From Elusimicrobiota bacterium (GTDB taxonomy: Bacteria > Elusimicrobiota > Elusimicrobia > FEN-1173): 14,219 nt of DNA. The position numbers and the translations under genes are program-made. The notes under the pieces are model-generated. The model ran no database searches, was not told the origin of the DNA, and saw only the letters and a program-made list of their open reading frames with translations. Shown piece after piece: positions 6,527 to 13,224 of this stretch. Each line of letters opens with the position of its first letter. Position 1 is the stretch's first letter. The DNA lies in assembly GCA_003158755.1 (NCBI GenBank), contig PMLF01000199.1, positions 3,318 to 17,536 on the forward strand, given 5' to 3'.

Positions 6527-7729
6527 ATGAAAAAAATCCTTTCCACGACGATCGCCGTCGCCCTCGGCGCCGGGAACCTCCTCGCGACGGGCTTCGAGAG
6601 CCGGCAGTTCATCCCCTACTTCAACATGCGGGTGGACCAGGGCGGTTATCTCCCCGACAAAGGCGCCTTCTTCACGGGCGCCAACATGAACATGCAGGCG
6701 GGACTCCTGGCCAAAGTCAACGACCGGCATTCTTTCTTCGGCCTCTACAACCTGGACTTCGAGGGACAAGCGTTCCAGTTCCCCGACACCCAGGAGTTCG
6801 ACTCCAAGAGCCAGGCTCATTTGTTCAACCTGGAATACCGCTGGAAAATCGACGACCATTGGCGGGTCCGCCCCGGCATCGCCCTCGGAAAGACCTACAC
6901 CCAGACGGCCGCCGCCGAGGTGTGGGGCCACGGGCTCTACGACGACAAATCCGTCGGGTACCAGCTCGCCGGAGATTACGACTTCACGCTTTGGAGAAAA
7001 AAGGCGACCGCCACGGCCATGATCTCCCGCTACACGTTGAAGTTTCCCAACTACACGGACCTCCTGAGCCAGTTCCGCCAGGAGAGCGCCAACACCGCCT
7101 TGGCCGGAGGCGAAAAGAACCAGGACTTGGTCGAGTATGGGCTGTCCCTCCAGCAAGCGCCCTGGCGGGTGAAACTGCGCTTCAACAACGTGGACTTCAC
7201 CAAGGAGAAAATCATCCAGTCCAACGGCACGTACGGCGGCGATAAACAGGCGGACTCCAACGTCATCCTCTCCGCCGCGTACGACGTCAAACTGTGGATC
7301 TTCGAGTCCTCCCCCGAACTGAGCTATCAGATCCACCACTCCAACCAAAACTTCCTCCTGTTCCTGTCGGCCACGGACGCGACGCCGGTCTACGCGTCGA
7401 ACTATTACAGCTACAAGGAAACCGCCTTGAACATCCCCCTCTTCATCAACCTGACGGAGAAGTGGGCCCTGAGCGGCGGCTTCCTGTGGCGGGGCCGGGC
7501 CTACGACAAGCGGTCTCCCTTGAACGAGAGCGAGGTCTTCAAGAGCGGCCGACAGCGGGACGACATGGAGGTCCTCTCGGCGGGACTGCGCAAAAGGATG
7601 AATGAAGTATCCGCGCTTTTCCTAACGTACTCTCTGACGCGCGCCACCTCCAACAACAAGTTCGAGCGCTACCTCCCGTCCAATTACACCGGACAGGGAA
7701 TATCGGTGGGATATCAGCTGACGTATTGA
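6527..7729 (+). CDS. Exported protein, probable outer-membrane beta-barrel
   Basis: 400 residues from the chosen start. A signal peptide (MKKILSTTIAVALGAGNLLA, about 20 residues) leads into a mature protein built of alternating strands with many aromatic residues: RQFIPYFNMRV, HLFNLEYRWKI, VGYQLAGDYDFTLW, ILSAAYDVKLW. It ends SVGYQLTY, an aromatic terminus typical of barrel proteins. Its length and repeated strand-turn pattern would fit roughly 14-18 strands. I do not recognise a named family; it resembles generic porin-like or channel proteins only in composition. It sits in a two-gene unit with the preceding exported protein and ahead of a hairpin terminator, so the two may act together. 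Confidence 0.65.
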   Translation: MKKILSTTIAVALGAGNLLATGFESRQFIPYFNMRVDQGGYLPDKGAFFTGANMNMQAGLLAKVNDRHSFFGLYNLDFEGQAFQFPDTQEFDSKSQAHLFNLEYRWKIDDHWRVRPGIALGKTYTQTAAAEVWGHGLYDDKSVGYQLAGDYDFTLWRKKATATAMISRYTLKFPNYTDLLSQFRQESANTALAGGEKNQDLVEYGLSLQQAPWRVKLRFNNVDFTKEKIIQSNGTYGGDKQADSNVILSAAYDVKLWIFESSPELSYQIHHSNQNFLLFLSATDATPVYASNYYSYKETALNIPLFINLTEKWALSGGFLWRGRAYDKRSPLNESEVFKSGRQRDDMEVLSAGLRKRMNEVSALFLTYSLTRATSNNKFERYLPSNYTGQGISVGYQLTY

Positions 7730-7743
7730 TCGGTCGACTTCTA

Positions 7744-7784
7744 AACAGGCCCGGGCGGTTACGACGTCCGGGGCCTGTTCTTTG
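7744..7784 (+). terminator. Terminator-like hairpin after the barrel genes
   Basis: A 9-bp perfect stem pairs AACAGGCCC (7744-7752) with GGGCCTGTT (7771-7779) and is followed by CTTTG. The T-tract is short, so termination may be partial and the downstream menaquinone genes could receive some read-through. Confidence 0.65.
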
Positions 7785-7799
7785 TACAATGCTGCCTCT

Positions 7800-8681
7800 A
7801 TGGAATTAGACGCGGTCATGGACATGCGGGCCTGCCGGGAAAGGCTTCGACTCTACGGCAGGTTCCTCAAGTTGGAACATACCTTCTTTTCCCTTCCCAT
7901 CCTCTTCGGGGGCGCGTTGCTGGCCCACAAAGGATGGCCCTCGTGGAGGCTTTCGGGGTTGATCCTCCTCGCCTCGGCGTCGGCCCGCACCCTGGCCCTT
8001 TAATTCAATCGCATCATCGACCGAAACCTCGACCGGAAGAACCCTCGGACCGCGAACCGGGAACTGGCCTCCGGCGCGTTAAGCCTGGGGGATGCCTCCC
8101 TTCTCTCGATCGGGAGCCTGCTCGCCTACGTGTGGGCGGCGAAGGAAATCAACCTTTTCTGTCTCACTTGGTGCTGGGTCCCCGTGCTCCTGTTCGCCAT
8201 CTATCCCACTCTGAAACGGTTCACCTCCCTATGCCACGCGGGACTGGGCGTCACGTGGGCCATGGCCCCCCTGGCCGGCTGGTTCGCCGTGAACCCCGGA
8301 TTCGCCGACGCTTGGCCCGCCTATCTTTTGGCCCTTTTCAGTTGCCTTTGGCTGGCCGGATTCGACATCATCTACGCCACGCTGGACGAGGACTTCGACC
8401 GCCGGGAAGGAATTTTCTCCCTCCCCGTGAAACTGGGCCGAAAACGGGCGCTTCGGATGTCCATCCTCTTTCACTTCGCGGCCTTCGCCTGCCTTTCCGC
8501 CCTTTACTTCACTTCTCTGGCGGGCGTGATGACGGCCTTCCTCCTCTTGTTCACGGGCTTCCTGCTTTTCCTGGAGCACATGGCGTCGGACCGGGTGGAC
8601 CTGGCCTTCTTCAAGATCAATTCCCTGGCCGGGTTCGTCATCCTGGCAATGATCTGGTCCGGCGTGCAGAAAGAGTTTTGA
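7800..8681 (+). pseudogene. mqnP: UbiA-family prenyltransferase (MqnP type) interrupted by one in-frame TAA
   Basis: An integral-membrane prenyltransferase that would attach the polyprenyl chain to the naphthoate ring in the futalosine menaquinone pathway. Read through the stop, it gives about 293 codons, the normal family length. Several hydrophobic membrane segments are present. The first Asp-rich motif NRIIDRNLDRKNPRT begins at codon 70, and the second, DIIYATLDEDFD, lies at 189-200; both are intact. The single flaw is TAA at 8001-8003 (codon 68), immediately before FNRIID. There is no frame change and no sequence loss. Relatives usually carry a small residue there, and one base change from TCA (Ser) would give TAA. 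TAA terminates another gene in this window, so code reassignment is unlikely. Recent inactivation, a base-call error, or read-through are all possible. Start choice (ATG 7800, 7818 or 7824) is uncertain, as no strong ribosome-binding site is seen; TACAAT at 7785-7790 might be a -10. Confidence 0.85.
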
Positions 8682-8685
8682 AGAT

Positions 8686-8777
8686 CGTCACCCCGGCGAA
8701 AGCCGGGGTCCAGTCAGTAATACCGGTTATTAAGAAACCGTTTCACTCCCTGGATACCGGCTTTCGCCGGTATGACG
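8686..8777. repeat. Composite palindromic repeat, family A, copy 2
   Basis: Same element as at 5590-5680. The left half at 8687-8713 and right half at 8750-8776 are identical to those of copy 1, while the 36-base spacer between them is diverged but recognisably related (shared GG, AAGAAA and CTCC-like stretches). It starts 5 bases after the ubiA stop and lies before ubiX, so it would be transcribed as a stable intercistronic hairpin. The outer inverted repeat of copy 1 is absent here. Confidence 0.9.
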
Positions 8778-8825
8778 GTGCCTCTAAATATCGCTTTGAT
8801 TATTAGTAAGGGGGAACCATAATTT

Positions 8826-9383
8826 ATGAAAATCGTCTTGGGCGTCACCGGGGCTTCCGGAAGCATCTACGCGGTGGAGTTTCTCCGCCGTCTCGGCGCG
8901 GATGAAGAGACCATCTTGGTTCTATCCCGATGGGGCCGGGCGGTGCTGCACCAGGAAACGGGCCTCACGCCGGAGAACCTGTCCACCTTCGCGAAGAAAG
9001 TTTTCTCCAATGAAGACATGAACGCTCCGGTGGCTTCCGGGTCCAACCCTTTCGACGCGATGGTGATCCTACCCTGCTCCGTCTCGACCTTAGGCAAAAT
9101 CGCCCACGGCATCTCGGACAACCTCATCACCCGCACCGCCGAGGTGGCCCTGAAGGAACGCCGCAAACTGATCCTCTGCGTTCGGGAGACGCCCTGGTCC
9201 GCGGTCGACTTCGAGAACGCCCACAAACTATCCCTGGCGGGGGCGGTGGTAATGCCCGTCTCCCCGCCTTTTTACGGCAAGCCCGCCTCCCTGCCGGACC
9301 TGGTGGCCGCCTTCGTCGAGAAAGTCCGCGGCGTGGCCGGACTTCCCTGCGGGGACGGCTGGCGGGCGCAAGAGTTGGAATAG
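8826..9383 (+). CDS. mqnM: UbiX-type flavin prenyltransferase
   Basis: Makes prenylated FMN from FMN and dimethylallyl phosphate, the cofactor required by UbiD decarboxylases. 185 residues, the usual size. The flavin-binding GVTGASGSIYAVE loop is at 6-18, ASGSNPFDAMVILPCSVSTL at 70-89, GISDNLITRTAEVALKERRK at 95-114, the RETP motif at 120-123, and a C-terminal PPFYGKP at 147-153 with the conserved Tyr. Its partner UbiD follows after 150 bases. A run AAGGGGG at 8808-8814 precedes the ATG by 11 bases. In this setting it corresponds to MqnM of the futalosine pathway (SCO4492 type); the biochemical identity as UbiX is firm, and the pathway assignment rests on the neighbours. Confidence 0.95.
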   Translation: MKIVLGVTGASGSIYAVEFLRRLGADEETILVLSRWGRAVLHQETGLTPENLSTFAKKVFSNEDMNAPVASGSNPFDAMVILPCSVSTLGKIAHGISDNLITRTAEVALKERRKLILCVRETPWSAVDFENAHKLSLAGAVVMPVSPPFYGKPASLPDLVAAFVEKVRGVAGLPCGDGWRAQELE

Positions 9384-9423
9384 CCCGGTGCAGCAACGTT
9401 ATTATCATCCCAAATTCCACCCA

Positions 9424-9498
9424 CCGCTCATGCTGAGCTTGTCGAAGCATGAGCCAGCGCCGGGAAGGCTCGCCCTTCGACAAGCTCAGGGTGAGCGG
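9424..9498. repeat. Composite palindromic repeat, family B
   Basis: Two inverted halves, 9424-9454 and 9468-9498. Each half is itself a hairpin: GCTCATGCT/AGCATGAGC around a GAGCTTGTCGA loop, and GCTCGCCC/GGGTGAGC around TTCGACAAGCTCA. The loops are exact reverse complements, while the inner stem bases differ between halves in a paired way. The architecture is the same as family A but the sequence is unrelated. It lies in the gap between ubiX and ubiD (9384-9533), where no gene is seen. Confidence 0.9.
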
Positions 9499-9533
9499 GA
9501 CTTGGGAGATTTATCAGGCAAAAACCAATAGTC

Positions 9534-11297
9534 ATGGCGTCCGCTTTCACCGACCTTTCCTCTTTCGTCCGGTTCCTGGAAGAAAAAGGCGACCTGAAAC
9601 GCATCCGGTCCGAAGTGGATCCCCGGCTGGAAATCACCGAAATCGCCGTCCGGTCGGTGAAATCCGGCGGCCCGGCCCTGCTCTTTGAGAACGTCCAAGG
9701 ATCCGCTTTCCCCCTTCTCATCAATTTGTTCGCCTCTCCGCGCCGCATTGAATGGGCCCTGGGCCGGCCGCCCGCCGAGGCGGGAGAAGAAATCAAAGGT
9801 TTCATCGAGGACATGCGCCCGCCCAGCCTCGCCGGACTATGGCGGCAGAAAAGCTTTCTCCGCCGAGCGATTTCCTTCCGTTCAAACCGCGTCCGCCGGG
9901 GACCGGTTCTGGAAATCAGCGAAGAGCCGGACCTGGACAAGTTTCCCATCCTGACTTGTTGGCCCGGCGACGGAGGGAGGTTCCTCACCTTTCCGTTGGT
10001 CACCACGAACTCTCCCGTCAACGGCGTGCGCAACACGGCCGTTTACCGCATGCATGTTTTCGATAAAGCGACGACCGGCATGCACTGGCAGATCCACCGA
10101 GGCGGCGGGTTCCATTACCACGAGGCGGAGCGACTGGGGAAACCGCTGCCCTTGGCGGTGGTTTTGGGGGCCGATCCGATCACGATGATGTCGGGCGTCC
10201 TCCCTCTCCCGGAAGACTTGGACGAGTTGGCCTTCGCCGGCTTTCTGCGAGGCTGGGCGACCAGGACCGTCCGCCTATCGAACGGCGTCGAAGTCCCGGC
10301 GGACGCCGAGATCGTTCTGGAAGGGGAAGTCCTCCCGGGGGAACGCCGGAGCGAGGGTCCCTTCGGCGACCACTTCGGCCACTATTCCCAAGCCGCGCCG
10401 TTTCCGGTCTTCCACGTCCGGCGGGTCCACCGGCGGAAAAACGCGATCTATCCGGCCTCGGTCGTGGGCAAGCCGCCGCAGGAAGACAAGTTCCTCGGAA
10501 ACGCCGTGCAGGAAATGTTGGTCCCGATCATGAAAGTGATGCACCCGGAACTCGTCGACCTCCGGGCCTATTACGAAGCGGGGTTCCACAATTTGGCCGT
10601 GGCGTCGGTCAAGCAGCGCTACAAAAAAGAAGCCGTGCGCACCGCCCTCTGGCTTTTCGGCGAGGGGCAGATGTCCCTCACCAAGTGCATCGTCCTCGTG
10701 GACCCGGGGGTGAACGTCCGGAACTTCGACGCGGTGCTGGACGCCATCGGAGAACATTTCGATCCGCGGGAAGACTTGATCCTCCTTCCCGGCACGAGCC
10801 AGGACACGCTGGACTTCACGGGCCCGGCCATGAACCTGGGCAGCAAGATGATCCTGGACGCGACCTCAAAAACAGGACACCGAGACGCCGGGACGCCGCG
10901 ACACGGGGATACGACCTTTCCACTTCCTGATGGAGCGGAAGCGAAAAACCTCAGGAACGCCATGCTCGTTATAAAATTCATGACCCCCGACAAGGCGCGA
11001 TTGGAAGCGCTTGTCCGCGATCCCCGCCTGGCGGGGTACAAATTCATCGTCGCCGTGTCCGAGGACGTCCCCCTGGATGATCCGGAACTTTTGCTGTGGG
11101 GTATTTTTACGAGGTTCGATTGCGCCCGGGAATTGGTCCCTGCCAAAGCGTCCTTCGCCGCCGGGGGAGCGTGGCCCGTCTTCGAAGGACCCCTCGGCAT
11201 CGACGCCACCTGGAAACCGGGGTACCCCGAGCCGCTGAAAATGGACCCGGCGATCGTCAAAAAAGTCGACCGCCGGTGGAAAGAATTTCAACCATGA
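9534..11297 (+). CDS. mqnL: UbiD-family prFMN-dependent decarboxylase (MqnL type)
   Basis: Removes the carboxylate from the prenylated 1,4-dihydroxy-6-naphthoate in the late futalosine pathway, using prenylated FMN and a divalent metal. It has 587 residues, matching the longer UbiD class and not E. coli UbiD (497). NTAVYRMHVFD at 167-177 and HWQIHRGGGFHYH at 184-196 fit the cofactor and metal site (Asn167, Arg172, His188 expected). EIVLEGEVLPGE at 259-270 and EGPFGDHFGHYS at 274-285 supply the conserved acidic residues. GTSQDTLDF and GSKMILDAT lie near 420-444, and a further C-terminal block ends PLGIDATWKPGYPEPLKMDP. A linker near 446-461 is encoded by degenerate 8-bp tandem repeats. ATG 9534 has no good ribosome-binding site nearby. 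The stop overlaps the mqnE start by four bases (ATGA). Confidence 0.94.
   Translation: MASAFTDLSSFVRFLEEKGDLKRIRSEVDPRLEITEIAVRSVKSGGPALLFENVQGSAFPLLINLFASPRRIEWALGRPPAEAGEEIKGFIEDMRPPSLAGLWRQKSFLRRAISFRSNRVRRGPVLEISEEPDLDKFPILTCWPGDGGRFLTFPLVTTNSPVNGVRNTAVYRMHVFDKATTGMHWQIHRGGGFHYHEAERLGKPLPLAVVLGADPITMMSGVLPLPEDLDELAFAGFLRGWATRTVRLSNGVEVPADAEIVLEGEVLPGERRSEGPFGDHFGHYSQAAPFPVFHVRRVHRRKNAIYPASVVGKPPQEDKFLGNAVQEMLVPIMKVMHPELVDLRAYYEAGFHNLAVASVKQRYKKEAVRTALWLFGEGQMSLTKCIVLVDPGVNVRNFDAVLDAIGEHFDPREDLILLPGTSQDTLDFTGPAMNLGSKMILDATSKTGHRDAGTPRHGDTTFPLPDGAEAKNLRNAMLVIKFMTPDKARLEALVRDPRLAGYKFIVAVSEDVPLDDPELLLWGIFTRFDCARELVPAKASFAAGGAWPVFEGPLGIDATWKPGYPEPLKMDPAIVKKVDRRWKEFQP
10875..10914 (+). repeat. 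Five degenerate 8-bp tandem repeats inside ubiD/mqnL
   Basis: Units read GGACACCG, AGACGCCG, GGACGCCG, CGACACGG and GGATACGA in tandem. They encode a Gly/Arg/His/Asp-rich linker of about 13 residues between well conserved UbiD segments. Gain or loss of one unit would shift the reading frame. Confidence 0.65.
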
Positions 11298-12379
11298 CGA
11301 CTCATTTCACCGATCCCTCGTTGGATCATATTTCAAATAAAGTCCAAGCCGGCGAACGGTTGTCGTTCGATGACGGATTGACCCTTTACAACTCCCCCGA
11401 CCTCCTCGGCGTTGGGTCCATGGCCGACGGGGTCAAGCGCCTCCGGCACGGGGACCGAGTCACCTTCGTGGTGAACCGGCAGATCAACCCGACCAACCTG
11501 TGCGTGCTTTCCTGCAAGTTCTGCGAGTTCGCCTCCAAGGAGGGTCGCCCTGACGCCTACGTCCTTTCGGAGAAGGACATGCTGGACCGCCTTTCTCCCG
11601 ACCTGCGCGAGGTCCACATCGTCGGAGGCCTCCACGCGAAATGGTCCTTCGACGACTACCTGAACGTCGTCCGTATCGTGAAAAAGAATTTCCCCTCCAT
11701 CCAGATTAAAGCCTACACGGCGGTGGAAGTCGACTTCTTCGCCCGCCGGGAAAAATTATCCTACGCGGATGTGCTGCGTCGAATGAAAGAAGAAGGCGTC
11801 GTCTGCCTCCCCGGTGGAGGGGCCGAAATATTCAGCGAGCGGGTGAGGAAGGAGTTGTTCCCTTTCAAGATCGGATGGTCCGCCTGGGCCGACGTTCACC
11901 GTCAGGCGCATAAGTTGGGACTCCGGTCCAACGCCACCATGCTCTACGGTCACATCGAGACATTGGAAGAACGGGTGGACCACTTATTGAAACTGCGGGG
12001 CCTCCAGGACGAAACAAAAGGGTTCCTCTCCTTCATCCCGCTGGCCTTTCAACCGGGGAACACCGGCATCGTCCAAAGGCCCGCGTCGGCGGTGGACGAT
12101 TTGAAAACCATCGCGGTATCGCGGCTGATGTTGGACAATTTCGACCACATCAAATCCTATTGGGTGACGGTGGGCGAGGAAACGTGCGCCATGGCCCTGC
12201 GATTCGGCGCCGACGACTTGGACGGCACTATTCTGGAAGAACGCGTGATGCACGCCGCCAAGGCCGGGTCGCCCGTCGGCATGGCCAAGGAGCGCCTGTC
12301 GCGGCTCATCCGCGAAGCCGGAGGCGTCCCGGTGGAACGTGACGCCCTCCACCGGGATTTGGAAACGGCGGCCGCATGA
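11294..12379 (+). CDS. mqnE: Aminofutalosine synthase (radical SAM), MqnE
   Basis: Radical S-adenosylmethionine enzyme that joins the MqnA product, 3-[(1-carboxyvinyl)oxy]benzoate, with the adenosyl radical to give aminofutalosine. 361 residues, the family norm. The [4Fe-4S] motif is Cys70-x3-Cys74-x2-Cys77 (NLCVLSCKFCEFA). It is followed by EVHIVGGLHAKWSFDDYL, KAYTAVEVDFFA, CLPGGGAEIFSERV, NATMLYGHIETLEERVDHLL, LQDETKGFLSFIPLAF and a C-terminal FGADDLDGTILEE. TAVEVD and IPLAF with QPGNT favour MqnE over MqnC. ATG 11294 overlaps the ubiD stop (ATGA). The frame is open further upstream to 11096 but that stretch is antiphase ubiD sequence. It ends in another ATGA overlap with mqnA, so translation is coupled along the operon. 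Confidence 0.95.
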   Translation: MTTHFTDPSLDHISNKVQAGERLSFDDGLTLYNSPDLLGVGSMADGVKRLRHGDRVTFVVNRQINPTNLCVLSCKFCEFASKEGRPDAYVLSEKDMLDRLSPDLREVHIVGGLHAKWSFDDYLNVVRIVKKNFPSIQIKAYTAVEVDFFARREKLSYADVLRRMKEEGVVCLPGGGAEIFSERVRKELFPFKIGWSAWADVHRQAHKLGLRSNATMLYGHIETLEERVDHLLKLRGLQDETKGFLSFIPLAFQPGNTGIVQRPASAVDDLKTIAVSRLMLDNFDHIKSYWVTVGEETCAMALRFGADDLDGTILEERVMHAAKAGSPVGMAKERLSRLIREAGGVPVERDALHRDLETAAA

Positions 12380-13224
12380 ACCGAAAACCGACTCACGAGG
12401 CCCGTCATCGCAATTCGGAGAGAAAGAACAACTCCGCAGATTCAACCTCCGGTCCATTGCCCTCAACCCCGCGAGTAGGACGGCTCCGCTATCTTAACGT
12501 CGCGCCGTTTTTCCTGAACAACGGCCCGGACGTCGTCCTTTCCGTTTCTCCCCGCCGATTGGGAGAGGAGGCCCTGGAAGACCGCGTCGACGCGGGACCC
12601 TTCTCCCTCGCCGATGCGTGGCGATTGGAAGCGGACTTCGAACCTTTGGGCGGCTTCGGCATCGCCGTGCGAGGCCCGGCGCGCAGCGTCCTCCTGTTCT
12701 CCAAAAAACCCATGAACGAATTGGGGAACTCTCGGATCGGCATCACGGATCAGACGGCCACGTCGGTGAAGCTCCTGACCGTTCTGTTGGAGCTGCGCGA
12801 GGGAGTCCGGGCGGATTTTCGCCGCGGCTTTTCCGATGAAGACGAAGCCCGCCTCGTGATCGGGGACGACGCGTTGACGCCTTCCCCGGAAATCAAGGCC
12901 GCTTTTCCCCGGGTGTTCGACTTGGGCCGGGAATGGTACCTGTGGCGGGAGCGCCCGTTCGTCTTCGCCAAGTGGATGGTGCGACGATCCATCTCCGATG
13001 ATCGAAAGGCGGAGCTGGTTTACCGACTGGACGCTTCCCTCCGCCGTTTCGAACGGGACCCGGATCTCACGGCCCGCCTGGCGGCGGAAGGGTCCCTCCT
13101 TTCCGCGGTCCAGATCCGAAATTACCTTTCGACGTTCGTCTACCGCCTCGGTTCCGGAGAACGGGAAGCGGAGGAACAGTTCCGGTCCATGGCCTCGGGC
13201 CTGTTCGCCGACCGTGAATTTTGA
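12376..13224 (+). CDS. mqnA: Chorismate dehydratase, MqnA
   Basis: Catalyses the first committed step of the futalosine pathway, dehydrating chorismate to 3-[(1-carboxyvinyl)oxy]benzoate; it has a periplasmic-binding-protein-like fold but acts in the cytosol. 282 residues. VGRLRYLNVAPFF at 34-46 is the family's usual N-terminal strand, followed by AGPFSLADAW near 83, LGGFGIAVRG, GITDQTATSVKLLTVLLEL near 132-150, and LVIGDDAL near 169. About 31 polar, low-complexity residues precede the first conserved strand, which is unusual; the ATG at 12376 is still preferred because it overlaps the mqnE stop as ATGA. A TTG start nearer 12457 is possible. The stop overlaps the next ATG by one base. Confidence 0.9.
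   Translation: MNRKPTHEARHRNSERKNNSADSTSGPLPSTPRVGRLRYLNVAPFFLNNGPDVVLSVSPRRLGEEALEDRVDAGPFSLADAWRLEADFEPLGGFGIAVRGPARSVLLFSKKPMNELGNSRIGITDQTATSVKLLTVLLELREGVRADFRRGFSDEDEARLVIGDDALTPSPEIKAAFPRVFDLGREWYLWRERPFVFAKWMVRRSISDDRKAELVYRLDASLRRFERDPDLTARLAAEGSLLSAVQIRNYLSTFVYRLGSGEREAEEQFRSMASGLFADREF

Noticed and set aside
8001..8003. Reassigned TAA codon (alternative genetic code)
   Set aside because: TAA ends the barrel-like gene at 6514-6516 normally, and no other internal TAA interrupts any conserved gene in the window.
5590..9498. The repeats as a CRISPR array
   Set aside because: Copies are single, kilobases apart, palindromic in halves, and no cas genes or regular spacers are present.
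11096..11293. Upstream extension of the mqnE reading frame
   Set aside because: It is out-of-frame ubiD sequence; the ATG at 11294 gives the normal N-terminus and a classic ATGA overlap.
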